A stretch of DNA of 64,000 nt from NCBI GenBank assembly GCA_035771175.1, contig CM069593.1:42407741-42471740 (forward strand), in the 5' to 3' direction. A program made the position numbers and the translations under genes. Shown here piece after piece: positions 24,001-39,000 of this stretch. Numbering within the stretch: position 1 is the first letter of the stretch; each line of letters starts with the position of its first letter. The stretch comes from Paratinospora sagittata. Lineage: Eukaryota; Streptophyta; Magnoliopsida; Ranunculales; Menispermaceae. The notes below the pieces were generated by a model. The model searched no databases and was not told the DNA's origin. It saw only the letters and a program-made list of their open reading frames with translations.

Positions 24001-27000
24001 CACCCAATGGTAGTGTTGTCAAGGAGGCAAGGAGATGACAGGCGATATACCCTATCTGGGCTTGGCGTGGCCTAGGCGAGACATAGGTCACATATAAAAT
24101 ATTTATTTAGAGGTTCCTAGAGTATTTATATCTATTTATAAGGCCCTCTCGCTCTCTCTATTTATAGGTCCCTCTCTTTCTATATACATACTTATATACA
24201 TATACATACACATACACATACACATACACATATACATATACAAACACACACACACATATATTTATATACTTTTATTTATATATTTATTTTTGACATTTTA
24301 TTTAAAATTATATAACACAAAAACCCCTTTTTTTAACTTAGCTAATGAAACTTAAGTAATTGAAAATACTTACAAAGAGGAAAAAAAAGAAATGCACTTC
24401 ATTTGCACACAACCCCTCAACTAGCACCAAACTAACAAAGAGGCTTCAATTCATATCAAGAATTAATATACAAGAAATTATTTAACTCAATTAAAAGTAA
24501 AGACAAGCAATGCAAAGAAGAAGACAAAAAAAAGATTTAAAAAAAAAAAACACTCTACCATTACTACCAAACGAAAGTGGTAAATTGTTCGAAACTCAAA
24601 TTTTTTGTTCGATTATTTAATAGACTAAAAAAAAAAAAAAGAAATCAAGTAATCAGAATTGGAAATACAGAGAAATCCAAATTGGGAGGTAGAAAAAACA
24701 AAAAATTAAAGCTACAGTGGAGAAAAAACAAAAAAAAATCCTTATCGGCGAAAATCTAGATCATATCGGGGGCAATGGAAGCTTCACCGGAGTTGTCCTT
24801 AGCTTCGGAAAAGTTCCTCAACTTTGTCGAAGTCATTAAACAACGACGACAAGTGTTCGAAGCTATGTTAGAACTTCAAGTACGATTGGAAGAATGATGA
24901 AGAAAAGAAGTGAAAGAAGATTTTCCGATGTCGGAGAGATCGTTGAAAGCTGAATATGCTATCGTCGATGTTGCCGGAGATAGTCAAAAAATCACCGGAG
25001 AACCGTCGGACAACACAACGATAGGTTAGGACTCGAGGGTTTTCGATTCAAATCCTTTTATATTAAATAAAAAACATATTTACAAATAAACCCTTATAAT
25101 TTTCTATCTTCATCTATGGACATCTTCAACTCTTCTAAAGATTCTTAGACCCCCATGTGACTGCCTAGGCGGTTCTCCCCCAAAATGGCCTAGGCATGGC
25201 CTAGGTGAGGCCTTGACAGCACTACCCAATGGTACACCCAATTCTATTAGCTTGACTGTCCACAATAGTAGAATCAACGTTAAGACCAACAATTTGACTC
25301 TTGGACAAGTTGACTCTAAAGCCGAAATCCAACAGAAACACTTGTGGATTTTGTGCGTGTTCATTAGGTTGAAATCATCTTGGTCAGGGAGTAAAGACCA
25401 TATCATTTGCAAACGGAAGGTGTGAGACTTCAACCCGCTCTTCACCCACCATGAAATCACGTACGAAATTGGCTTCCATTGCTTGGCTCATCATTCGGCT
25501 AAGAACATCTACGACAATTGTGAACAAAAAAGGTGAAAGTGGTGTCGCCTTGCCTTAGACCATGACCACCTTTAACTCTCCCTCTAGGTCTTCCATTGAT
25601 GAAGATAGAGTAAGTAATATTGAGGAGGCACCCATTAATCCAAGCACGCCATTTTTCCCTGAAGCCATTCTGCCATAGCACAAATTCAAGGAATTTCCAT
25701 CTCACCATATCATAAGGCTTAACAAAGTCTACTTTGAAGATGATGTCGTACTTGTTACTTGATTTATAATCCTCTGCCACCTCATTGGCCACAAGAACTG
25801 CATCAAGAATCAGTCTGCCTTTGGCAAAGGCCATTTGAGCCTCTGACATTGTGTGATGCAACACCCGCCTTAATCTCATGGCTGAAGTTTTGGCAATAAT
25901 TTTATAAAGGGTTGTGGTTAGACTAATGGGCTCGTAATCCGCTACCTGTTGGGAACTAAGTTTTTTAGGTATTACACAAATGTAGGTCTCTTTGGTGCAC
26001 CGCACCCATTGATAATCCCGTTTGAGTGAAACTCAGCCATGAGTTAGGCAATTCTTGACAATGTCCCAACTCTTCTAGAATTAAAAAAAAAAATCATAGT
26101 AAGTCCATTAGGACTTGGAGCCCTTCTCCCTTCACATAGAAAGACTGCTTCCGTAACTTTCTCCTTAAAAGGCCTTTGCCTTTCTAACCACATTGCTTCT
26201 GTTGGAGAAATAGATTGCCAATCCGACTTTTCAAGACCCCATCCTTCAACCTCACAATTGGTAAATAGGTGGCTGCACAATTCCATCCTCTGAGGTAACT
26301 AGGGTCCCATCCTCTGTTTCAATTTTAAGAGTAGCACTCTTAAACATACAACTAAGAATTCTATGAAAAAACTTGGGAGTTGGTGTCACTTTAAGCCACT
26401 GAACTCTAGCATTTTGTTAATATTACTTATTCTATGGAATGGCTTCTGACTGTTTCTTTTTCTGTTTTACTTTTTGTTTACCATGTTTATTTATATGTGA
26501 TTCTTAGCCAGTGGACAAATCTATTCTTCTTGAATTGGAGCACATGGAGAAAGATTCTGATATTGATGATATCTTGAGTTATAGGTCTATTGCAGAATGT
26601 GAATCACAGGTATGAGAAGTTTTGCCAAATGTATAATAACTTCTGTTAGCGATTGAAATTAATCAGATACCGATACTTTTGGAGTTGGCTTTTCAGTTGA
26701 TCATTCTGTCTTTATTTCAATATCCATGCTCTCATAAGCTGAGATATTGAATTTTATTGGGAACCTTATGTTATTTCATTTTCTGTACAAATGTAATATG
26801 TGATTTAGTTCAAGTGTATGTATTAACTTCTGGAAAGCATTTGCAGGAGCTCCTGTCTAGTTTTACTTCTTCCAATGTGGGAAAAAATGATGGCAGTATT
26901 ACTTCAGAAAAGCAGCAAAATGATGAGGGTTCATCCATTAAATCTCGTGGATGGCTGAATTGGTTATCCCTTGGCATGCTTGGTGCTGGAGGAACAGAAG

Positions 27001-30000
27001 ATTCCATCCAATTTTCTGGTGTTGTATCAGATGAAATTATCAAGGTACTGATTCTCTTGTCGTTTCCTTCTTAACGCATTTTTTTTCTTCTTCTTCTAAA
27101 TGTTTCATATTTCGTTTTGGAAAGGATATCTATGAGGTGACAGAGTTCCATCCTGCAACTTCGGTTGATGGCAGTGCTTCTACAAAATATAGGATCTATT
27201 CTTCGATCAAATTCAATGTTCATTGCGTTGTAGCAACACTTTACAGCAAGTATAGATATTCATCTTTAAATTATTTGTTATTTTTCCTCATTCTACTTTT
27301 TTTGTCCTTTCTTAAGGTGTTGTATGATTTTAGTTTCGTTTTATTGCTTTGAATGTATATGTTGTGTAAAATTGAATGGTGGTATTTGCAGATTACTTCG
27401 GCAAAATATGGTTTTTGCCCGATGGTTTTTGTGAATCAAATTATCATTTCATTTACAAATTCATTCCCTTAAATTTCAGGATGCACAGGAAGGAAGCTGT
27501 TAAAATGATTTCTGACGAAGTAATTATTGAATGCAAACATTCAGAAGAATCATGCACCTTTACTTTCTTGGTCAACTCAGTGGAGATGACTAACCCTTGT
27601 AGCAATAATATTGTTCTACTTACAAGACAGGTTTGTATTTTTCGTTTTGATTAGTGTTTTGCTTGTCAGAGACATTGGTAAGAGTTGCCTGTTTATGTTG
27701 GCTTTAACTGTTCTTTTTCTGCATATATATTTATTCATCTTTAGATACTAATTAGATAAGTACATGCATTTAGATAGAACACCCACACATATGCACACAT
27801 TTAGATATGTGTTGTCATGCAAGTGTCTATCTGTGGATTTAGACAGAACGCACACATCTTTACAGATTTATATATGTGTTAGCATGCAAGTATCTATCTG
27901 TTGTGCATATTCATATACTTACAAAAGCAAGCATTACTGATGATTACAACATACATTTATATGAACAATATTCATATACTTAAATTTATGTATATCCACA
28001 TCAATATTTTACTTAAATGCAAAAACATTCATGAACATATGTAGGTTAGCGATCAAGATCATTTATTGGAGGGCCTATATTTTGCTGTTTTCTATTATAG
28101 TTGTATTGTAGATTCAGAAATCCGAAGGGTGGGCCTGCACAACTTTATCTTCACCAATTTTTTCACAAAGGAAGCCAACAACTCAGAGAGCTTTTATGGA
28201 AACTTAAAAAAATATAAAGCATCAATGGAGCCTAGAAAATTGTGTCGGAAGGATTATTCATTGTGAAGTTAATAATAGTTCTCTTTCTTTTGTTTGTCTA
28301 CACATTAGACATAAGGGTGTAACCAGTCATTAACCTTGATTCTCTAATAGGCATTTTAAGGTTTTCAATATACTTCACTTTATCCTTCAATGAGGGCACC
28401 CTCACTTGATAATATGATGGTCCTTTCAAGCAAGAACAAATTACCAAATAGCTTCAATCATTATCTTGAAACTCCTCAATCTTGCAATACTAAGACAAAT
28501 CTTCACTTGATGCTCCCACCTCGTGATACACTAATTAATCTACTTTCATTCTTCCTTCTTTGTCACACTCTCAAGTGTGTCTTGCACTCCCCCACCCCTC
28601 TTTATTTATTTATTTTTTTCTTTGTCGGATTCAATAGGATTTTTCATGAATAATCGATCCGTCAAACCCTTTCTTTTTAACACCCTTGGCATTCCTCCAT
28701 CAAGCAATACGACTACAACTATTTTAGCTTTTTCTTCATCTTCCTCTGAACAAAAAATATCTTTGTTTGCTGATTGACACGAACCAACTACACCTTCTTT
28801 CCTTCTTTTGCTCCTTGAATTCTTCTTTAAAATTGCTTTTCATCCCCTACTTTTTTAGGGCACTTCGTGCACTGGGCTACATTTCCGCCATTTGAGCCAA
28901 ATGTATCTTTAGCTGATAAATATTTTGAGTAATTTCCTTGTAATAGAAGTTGCATGTCACTCTACCTTTGTCCTTGGGATCTTTCAAGTAATCATACTTC
29001 AGACAAATATCAATAGACTTTATAGCATAGCTATTAGATCAAGAGGCCATTTTTCTTTAAAAAAGAATTCAAAGAGTACTATAATGGGAAAAAAATAAAA
29101 GTGCATTAAGTCCATCTAAACAAATAATGGTAAAAAAATTGAAAATCCTACCAAAAAAAAAAGAAGATCATGAGAATAAGAAATAAATAAATAAAGTTAC
29201 TAAACCAACTCCTGAAAAAAAAAGTTATGTAGTCCATTTGCGAATGTTAAGATGGATATGTGGCAAAACAATAAAAGATAAAATTAGGAATGAGCATATT
29301 CAAGAAATGGTATGAGTATCTCTAGTTGGAGTTCAAACGAGAGAAAATTAATCAAGGAGGTTTGAGCACATATTATAGAGACCTTTCTTGCATCTATGAG
29401 GCAGAGTGGCGTATTAACAATTCATGATTATTATAGGGGTAAATGAAGACCTAAGATAACATGGGTAAAAATATTAAGAAAGATATGATTATTTGTAATT
29501 TAAGTGTTGACATAGCCTTTAATAGAGTTGAGTGGAGGAAGCATTTTCATCTAGTAGGCTCCATGTAGTTGGCAAAGAGCTTAGTTGAGAGGAGTTATCT
29601 CACCATTAATCCATGTCAAGCAAAATCAAGAACTCTCAAAAATAACTTACTAGTTATGCAGCTTGTGGTATGCAACTCATAAAAAATAAAGCAACATCAA
29701 CAATTCCTAAAATAATTAACGATAAAGCAGCTTGAATGGTGATTAAGCCTCCAAATGCATTAAAAACTAAAATGCAAACAAATCAAGGAAACAAGTAAAA
29801 TGAATTAACCACATCAATTAGGAATTCATGCAAAATTTTACAAGTTACTTCATGCCCTAGTCTAACAATTTATGCTTATGCTTGAAGATGAAATGAAAGA
29901 CATAATTGTATTAAACATGTTCATCATCATTGTTCAAATTAAAGAAAATAGAAACAAATAAAGAGAAGAAAAAATTAGAAATGCTCAATTCAATGTTGCT

Positions 30001-33000
30001 TAGCTGCTGCTCTTTTGATTTAATCCACCATCCAAAATCGACCTTTCCTCGATTGTCTTGTTCAGTTCAAAACTGCTATTTTCCAAGCATGAACTCTAGA
30101 GCTCCCTTGTGTGCCTCCAAATCCAAAAAAATGAGAGCTAGAATTTTTTGTTCACCTCTCTTTCTTTATATATCACCAATACAAACCCTTCGATTCTTTT
30201 ATTTGAATTCAATAGTTTTCATTAAATGTCCAAGTGAAGTGAAACCCTAAGTGAACATGTGATTTTTATGGTGCAATCCTCAAGCCCAAGCCCAATTTTG
30301 TCCAGCATTATTGCATGATTACCGTTTTGTTGCTAATCTCTCCAATTCCCTATAAAATCAACAATTAATCAAAATTAGTCCAAATTAGCCAAAATTCACA
30401 ACTTAGAACATGAAATTAAGGTCAATTAATCTCAAATTGTGAATTAAATGATGTGTTAATTCTTAACACATCAGAAGCGTACATGAATCAATATATTCAA
30501 GAGAAATTAAAAGAAAGAATCAAGGAGCTGATTTTTCTTTCAAAAACGATGATAATTGATAATTGAATTATAGTTCTCGTAATTGGAGCTCTTTATATAC
30601 ATAACTCCATTGAAACATTTTATAAACTTACTAAAACGCCTAAAGAAGTTTCCTAAGCTATTTATAACACTATAGAAACTTTTTAATGCTATTAGAACTC
30701 TGTTTAGATACTTGTAGATACTTTCTACTACACTTTAAAGTTTAAATAATTAAAACAAATTTAGAATCCATCTAAACTATTACTAATATAAAATTTTACC
30801 AAAAAGGAACTTTTTCTAAAAAAATGGAAACTTGACTAAAAATAAAAAGAAGCTAAAACACTAAACTTTGGTATCTTTTTAAACATTATTTTATGTCCTA
30901 CATCATACTTTAATCTGAAATCAACCACTCCCAATTTAATAAGACAAAATTTAAGCTATGCAACCCATGAACAAAATTCATGCAACATTAATTAGTGCTA
31001 AAAACTAATAGAAGTTCCAAAGTGTTAAAAAATTCAATTAGAAAAGGAAAGGGCAATAAAACAATTAACAATTTAATAGATAACACTCTAATATCTAACA
31101 TGATTAAAAATAAAAAAATTAATATGAATCCATTTCAACAATTACAGTTCAAAATCAAACTTGTACCTACAACAATGAGGATGAATGAACAAGACCATGA
31201 AGGATGAGCAAATCTAGTTGTTGATCTAAGGTTCAACCAAAAAGACAAAAAAAAAAAAAAGCAAAATAAAAAACTGAAATAAAAGGCTTCTCTGTCAATG
31301 CAGTCAATGGTGGCAAAGTGTTCGAGTTGTAAATATTAAGAGGAAGATGAAAAAAATTTAATGGGCTACCTAAATCTAAAAAACAACAAAGGAAAAAAAT
31401 CAATTACAAGATTAAGGACTGTGATTTGGTTTGGGATAGTACTTTTTATTTGGCTTCTTTATGGGTTAGCTCTTGCAAACTCGTGCAAGGCTTTCCTCTG
31501 GGTGAGTGGTTGAGAGGTTGGGTGCCAATCTTGGATGGTCTTGTCATATAGTGCCGATTTTCTGGCTATTATACTTGTATAGTCCTTATACTTACACTTA
31601 ATACAATTATACTTTGTTTCTTGTCAAAAAAGAAAATATTGTTTAGTGGAGAATCAAAGAAAAGAAATTTAAAAATGAAATTTATTTACTGGAGTTGTTG
31701 TGAATTTGTGATGTTATCGATGTCCAATGATTTTCTCTAAGTGAATAACAAGGTTGTCAACACTTGCCTAATCTCTCTAATGAATGTTGGAGGGGGCTTG
31801 AGTGACAGGGGTTTGAGTGGTAGGGGTTGGAGAGGTTCAAGTGATAGGGTTGGAGAGGTTCGAGCTACAGGGGCTAGAGGGGCTTGAGCAACATGGGTGG
31901 TGGGAATTCAAGTGAGAGTGATAATCGGCATGGAGGAAGGGGTAAATGGGCTATTGTCTCAGCAATTGTTGGGAGGTCGTCAGAGGTTGCTAAGTGAGGT
32001 TAAGGCTTCATTGGAGCTATTGGAAGAAGACTTTGACTGAAACAAGAGGAGGTGGAGTGGGGGTAGTGTTGTTGTCAAGGTTGCTAGAGTTGGTAGACCT
32101 TGCTGAGGATTGCCAAAGAAGGTGGAGGTTCGTTGGGAGTAGGGAATTGAAACAAGGGGAGAGACAAGCAGTGTTTTGAAGGCGTTGCCTAGGCGGTCGC
32201 CTAGGTGTCTTAGGGAGAACGCCTAGGTGTAGTGCTAGGCAGGCAGTGGGGGTTTGTGCAAATATTTAAAAAGTTTAGGGGGGTTTCTAATTTAAAAAAA
32301 AAAAACCTTTAAAGACAAAAAAACCCTCTTTCTATAGTAAACCCTTGAACCTCTCTCTCCCTAAGCCCGTTCTTTCCATTTGCTCTGACCAAGAAACGCC
32401 ATTGAAATCTCCGACCATCGTCGGCAACCCTCCATGATCCTCCGGCGACTGATATTTGCTGCCCAACAATTTGTGGACATGATTTTAATTAATATGAAGT
32501 GTTTTTAATTATTTTATAAAAAAGTAACATTCATTATAGAATATAGTTTGATATATATAATTATGTATATGAACTGTCCAGGGACCTGTAAATAAATAAT
32601 TAATTATTTAGGGACCTATAAATAAATATTTTTTGGGTCCCCTTCTTATGTAACAAGTTTCCTGTGTGACCCGTTGAAATTAGTAGGCAAGTTTTTTGTT
32701 AAAGAACTAACTTCAACTAATTTTTTTCATATCTTCATGAATGTTTTTGGCAATGCTTCACCATGTTAATATAAAAGTATAGACTTAGTGAAATGCAATA
32801 TTCATTGGTGTTATCCACCATCTTTATTGTTGGTAAGCAATCTATGTAGTAGTCTTGGCTTATGGTAGCTATTGAGTGCAAATTTAATGGCAATGATTTT
32901 GGATTTTCTTATCTTACTGCTTGTCTATGCAAGGATGGGGGATTTGAATTCGCCCAAAAATTTGGTCCTTAAAGCTCAAAATTAATTCAGTAAGTCCAAT

Positions 33001-36000
33001 TTGACACGGAGAATTTTTGTAAAAACTTAACATTATAGAAAATATAAAGAATTCTAGTTAAATGTTGCAAAGATCTATGTTTCTTTACAATAGGCTGAAA
33101 CAATCATAACTGCATACTTCAAGTTCAAGCTCATTAAATCATGAAATATAATGCTTTTAGGTAAAATTTATGATCTCTATTGCCCCAATTTTGAAATTAA
33201 ATGTTCATGTTTGTTTTAAATTAGAGTTTTTGTAAATCTTATTTTGCTTCTTTCTTTAGTGATTCTTTAGTTTTTATTCCTTACGTATGAAATTGTACTT
33301 AGGTTTCATATACCTTTATTCTTTAAGAATATCACTTAACAAAAGTTGAAGTTAGCATTATTTTTTTTCCTTACGTCGTTTTTGAAAAGTTAAAAAAAGG
33401 CCAAAAGATTTTTTTAGATTTATAAATTGTTCTAATAGTTTACCTAACTTTGATGGTATTTTGATAATAATTTAATTACATTTAATTTGTAATTCAATGA
33501 TTGAGAAATCGATAAAATTTAGTTAAAATTTGGATAATTATGTCAAGTTTTTGTTGCAGGCATCTATGTAAACTTAATTATCTTGGTTAAACTTTTGTGG
33601 TTTTTTTTTCTTCTTTTTTTCATTGCCAATTATTTTAGTCCATGAAAAAATGACCTATCACCTTTATCTCCAATATATGACTTTTTGTTTTGTTTTGATT
33701 GATTTGCTTTTGTTGTATTGTGCTTTGTTTCCTACATGTAGTTTCTTGTGTCTTATTGTATTTGGCTGTGCTTGCACAACCAACTGGCGTTTCCTTTCTT
33801 TTTCTTATCTTACAACTTTAAGTGCTTTTTGAACAAGATGAGGGAGCTTCTCTTGCATATGATCTGTTAGTTCATTTATGGCATGCAAAAATAATTATTA
33901 TTTGTTCTCCATCACAAAACTTTACCGTGTAGATCTTCTTGGTATCTTGTCTTGAAATTCTATTTTGCAAAATAGAAAATGTTGAAAGTTCTCTAAGAAA
34001 GTTATCATCTTGTTTGAAATGAATGTAGAAGTTTGTCTTTCATCTATAGCCTTTCATTAGTTCATACTAACCATATTTTTTCTTTATTATTGGGGAATTC
34101 CACTATTAACTCTTTGAAAAAAAGATCTTGCTTAGTGCAAAAGACTTCCTCAATTGCGGGTTTAGGGAAAGGACAATGTATGCAGCCTCAACTCAACATT
34201 GGGGAGGTTATTTCATCTTCGATCCCATGATCTTCAGGTCATAGTAGAGCAGCCTCATCTTGTTGTACCAAGGCCCGCCCTTGTGATATTTTATTGTTTT
34301 TGACAAGAAACATGGTTTGTTATATAGTAAAGTACAGCTATAAAACCTAGCCCATGAAAGAACAAGTTGTTCTCGATGAGGTGTACATACGTGACGAAAT
34401 GTTATTGTCGCTTCTTAGCATTCTCCTAACTTGTACCCCATAAACAGTTTCGTTACACTAACCCTTAGAGAAGCAAACTCTTCCCATACTTCAGATTCAT
34501 TGGACTCAACCCCCTCAAAAACTCTAGCATTCCTATCTTTCGAAACTGACCAAATTACAACAAAATGAGCACCCTCCAGTAGTCCTTCAATTTGGATGGG
34601 TGTCCCCTATCATATTATTTATATATTTAGTGAAAAAGCATGTGCATCGCACATGATTTTTATTTTTCTAATACAAAGAATCCAAATATATTAGAAAATT
34701 CGAAAATCATATACAAATATGATAGATAAATATATTTTTCTATTTTTATAGATATTTCCATTGAATATTCAATATTAATAATTAAAATAAAATAAATTCT
34801 TCATAAAAATATATGTATGTTTTTGTCCTTTGATATTATTATAATGAGTAAATTTATAAAAATAGAGATAAAGGTAAGAGTAAAAAATTGGAAGTTAGAA
34901 GGGTCGAATAGGAAAAATCAGAATTTAAAAAGCATGAATTTTACATGGACGAAAAGTAAGAGGTAGTTAAATACCAGATTAGTATTTTTCCCCTATCAAG
35001 AATAAACGTAAACATTTTTAATAAAAAATAATATATGCTTTTTAAGGGCAATTTAACAAGAAAAAGGCTTCTCTGCGAAAAGTTCCAAATTATATTATAT
35101 ATATAACTTTTCCAGTCACCTTAATATTAACTTTTCTATGCCTTACGATGTCTTCATATATGGAAAAAAGGCTTGATGCTTCCCCATTTTGGCATGGCAC
35201 TGTTCTTGTTCTAATTTTCTGATATCCTTATTAGGTTATACCTTATCTTTGTATAATATACATGTGCAGGAATCTGTTGTCGAAAATATATTGGAGAGTC
35301 AACCTTCTATCATTGCTCAAGTTGATATGTTTGTTGTAAAATGTGACACTGAATTGTCTTTAAAGGTACTTGGTCCTTCTAGTGACTATATTGTGAATGA
35401 TTGGAGTCGTGTCTTCAACGAATTCAATTTATACTAGATTTTTGTTATTAAGCCTGTTGTTGTGTTACTTGTATTCTAGGTTGTGCTTCAACCCATTGAA
35501 GTAATGTACGATTCTGATTTTTTACTGAATCTCTTCGATTTTCTTCACATATTGGGCTCATATAAGTTTCATCATGAAAAAGTAAGTTTTTACTTTGCCG
35601 TTCTTGTAATTCATTTATATGTCTGTGCAATTTGAATTCATCCTTTGTTTTTAGTTAGCTTGATACAAGCTATTACAAATATGTTTCTATTGCAAGTTAA
35701 ATTTTGTTTGTGCTATGAAGTCATGAATGAGGCAGAGAAAGGTAAAGGGCTAGGAGTGAGAAAGTAAAATTGAGAGTGAAATTAGACGGGTCCAAAAAGG
35801 TAGGTCAAATCTCCTAGACATTGATGTGATAGCCAAGGTATTCTTATGATAAGTTTTTTTAATTTTTCTTTTTGAAGGAAGTTTCTGGCTATCTAGTTGA
35901 CGATTAATATGGTATAAAGCCAATTGCTAGGTGTTGACACTGATTAGGGCATCATTCAGGACTTTGCCCAAATGGTGGGATGTGCTACAACATCGGGGCC

Positions 36001-39000
36001 CAATAAAGTGTCTTAAGTGTCCCTTTGGGAGAGAACCAAGGAACAATATTTTTAGATCCCTAGTCTTTTCAAAGTGTCAAGGAGATTTTATGGGCAAAAG
36101 AAGCTTCTTGTCTAGGGGAAGGGGATTTGACTCTTACTCACTTTGCCTTGGGTGCAATTTAAACCAAAATTTTGTCATCATTCAAATTTTTGATCGGAAA
36201 AGCTACTAATGATTTGAAGAGGATGATTTTGGCCCTGTTTGGTTTCAAATTTAATAACTGTTTTCTAGCAGATTCCTTGAGTACTTGTTTGGTTGGAATG
36301 TTTTCAAAAAAATTATAAACTATTTTTTAATTTAAGTTTAAAATTTGTTAAGAAAACAGTTTTTTGTTGTTTTTCCGAAATCAAACTCTAAGAACAACTT
36401 TTTAAAAGCACAATTTTAAAACTGTTTTTAAATATGATGCCAAAAAAGCCCTTAGGTTTTTTGTTTGAGAGAAGCATATGTGGGTGGCAATTCTCAGTTA
36501 ATGTCAAGGGATGTCATTCAATCGACTTTAGAGAAGGGAGGCTTGCTCATTGGTAACAAATGTGGTAGGAACAAAAATCTGTTGGCAAAATGGTTGTGGA
36601 GATTCCCTTAGGTGCAGGATTCTATGTGGGTCTATGTTATTATGACTTATGAGTATTCATGGGCTCAAGGACAAATTGTCGGTGTGGGGTTGGATTATAG
36701 ATCAACTTTATGGAGTTCATGGAAGAACATTTCATCGCTCTCTAGGTGTTCCGCGTCTATCTTAAATTAGGTAATGATCATAACATTATAATTTGAGACG
36801 ATGCTTGATGTGGAAATAGACCTTTAGCTGAAGCTTGTCCATCTTTATTTTCTCTGTTTGCTTCTTAGGAAAAACCAATTTATCATTTTCTTATTGAACC
36901 TAAAACACATAGGTGTTAATCTCTAATGGAATCTTCATTTCTATACAGGTTAAAACATTAGAGAACTAGGGAAATTTGAATCTTTGTTGGCACTCTTAGA
37001 ATGAGTTCGCATTTTGGGAGGGTGGACAAAGAAGCAAGGGTTGAAAATTCGAATTCGCCCTATAGTTTAGTCCCTTAAAATTCAGAATTAATTCGGGAAA
37101 GTCTAATTCGACATGAAATTTTTTTGTAAAAATTTGACATTGTAGAGAAGTGTAAAAAATTCTATTTAAATGTTGTAAAGATCTATGTTTTTTTTTTTAG
37201 ATCTATTGAAACAAACATAATTATATACTTAAAACTTATTAAATAATGAAATATAATGGTTTAAAGTAAATATATAGTTTCTTTATTACTTGATGCATAT
37301 TGCACGAGTAACAAGCTATTTTATGATTATGCTTAACGTATATACGAGATATATGGACAAATTACACATAATTAAAAAATTACATGTTCATTTTTTGATT
37401 TTGAGTTAGAGTTTTGTAAATCTTTTCTTGCTTTCTTTTGTAGTAATTCTTTAGTTTTTGTTCCTTATATGATATTCTTCTAACATAAGTTGAAGTTAGC
37501 ATTGGTTTTTTACTTTGTGTTTTAAAAGTAAAGAAAATGCTAAAGGATTTTTTGAGTTTTACGAAATTATTTCAATAAATCACCCAACTTCGTTGGAAGT
37601 TCTGTAATAATTCGAATGCATTTAGTTTGTAATTCGATGATTGAGAAATTGATAAAATTTGATTAAAATTCAAAGAATTATTCCGAATTTTCATTCCATG
37701 CCAAGAAGCCCTTAAAGTAGGCATGGCTTTAATACAATTGGAATGTAGGATGGTTGTTAAATAAACTTTTAGAAGCCCTTGAAAGTTCATCTCCTCCATT
37801 TACCCTTTTTTTCCCCAATTCTTTAGGTCTCAAGGTTGGTGTTGGGACACACCCCTTCTACTTGCCTCTGGGGTCAAGTGCTTGAGTGCCTCATGCAACC
37901 TTAGTGGGACTTCAAGGGACACACAAAAAGAGCGCTGTGCTGTATAGATCATCCTTTTTTTCCTTGCACCAACATAGATACATTATTATTTTTTTTTTTG
38001 ACAAGAAACATACTTAATATAAATAGAGAAAAAGAAGTCCTAAGGGACGAGATGTCCCAAAGGAACTACAATGTTTCCAAGATGGTGTTCCATCTGAACA
38101 TCCAATCCCCAAAACTGTACCCCAGAGACAGCTTAGAAGAACTAACTCAGATAGCAAAACAGAACAAACTTTGCTCCCATAGCCTACCATTACTAGTACC
38201 ACAATCATTAAAGATCTTATTGTTTCTTTTAAATTCTCAAAAGAATAATTAATTTTAGTGTTTCACTCTTTTTCAAGCCACTGGTTAGTGACCTAGTAAA
38301 GTTTTCTCAAGAGGAGAGAGAGAGTGAGAGAAGCTCTCCAACCAAGGAGCTCTCCAACAAGCTCTCCAACCAAGGAGCTCTCCAACGTCACTTTGACAGG
38401 AGATGGGAGGAGTACATGAGAATGAAAAAAAGATCGTTTTTATAAGCTATTGCCCCTCCCCCTTTTCTTTCCCAACCGACGTGGTACTAAAGAACTTTAT
38501 TTTATAATCAGTTTTGCAATAAAGAGCTTCGACCAATGCTGGCACTGTTTTGACTTCTCAGTTTGAGAATCCAACACATGCTTGATTGATCATATTGTTT
38601 CAACTTTTTAAAATATGTTTGTTTTATTATTAACTAATAATGGTAAGATTAGGGAATGTTAGGAAGAAATGTAATGCATCAGTGAGTTTGCTAGCTGTGT
38701 TGCCGTAAATATTTGCTTGATGTAAATGAATGAATAAATTAATTAATGTGGTTGTTCTTATTGTTGTTAAAGATCAATGGATGGTATTTACTTTCATAAG
38801 TGGGTAGTTGATTCTTGGAAACACATTCATTAACTTATTTATGAATATATGTTCCTTTTGAATAGCCATAAGCCCAAAAGTTGCGTAGCTACATTCAATC
38901 ATTCCGAAAAAGAGTAGCCAATAGCCAGACAATTAATCAATTCAATGAAATGAGTTATATGCGATTTGTTAAACAACTTTATTTTATAGTCAATGTAGGG

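Larger units (their letters stand above)
22515..26390 (-). mobile_element. L1-type LINE, 5'-truncated, split by a hAT element
   Basis: Antisense to VPS13. The 3' T-run (as read on plus) is at about 22505-22515. Going upstream on the minus strand come zf-RVT remains (22540-23500), the late RT domain (23600-24003, YLGMPLGRN and WKQSFLSKGGKV), then the rest of RT (25225-26005) and the pre-RT segment (to about 26290, EAVFLCEGRRAPSPNGLTM). Endonuclease and ORF1 are missing. The 1.2-kb insertion at 24011-25224 and several stops inactivate it. Confidence 0.85.

Noticed and set aside
27392..27430. Alternative acceptor for exon 10 (ttgcag/attact)
   Set aside because: It reads into a stop within 15 codons; the acceptor at 27480 keeps the frame open.
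31785..31900. CRISPR-like array
   Set aside because: Units are degenerate, adjacent and without spacers; this is a plant minisatellite.
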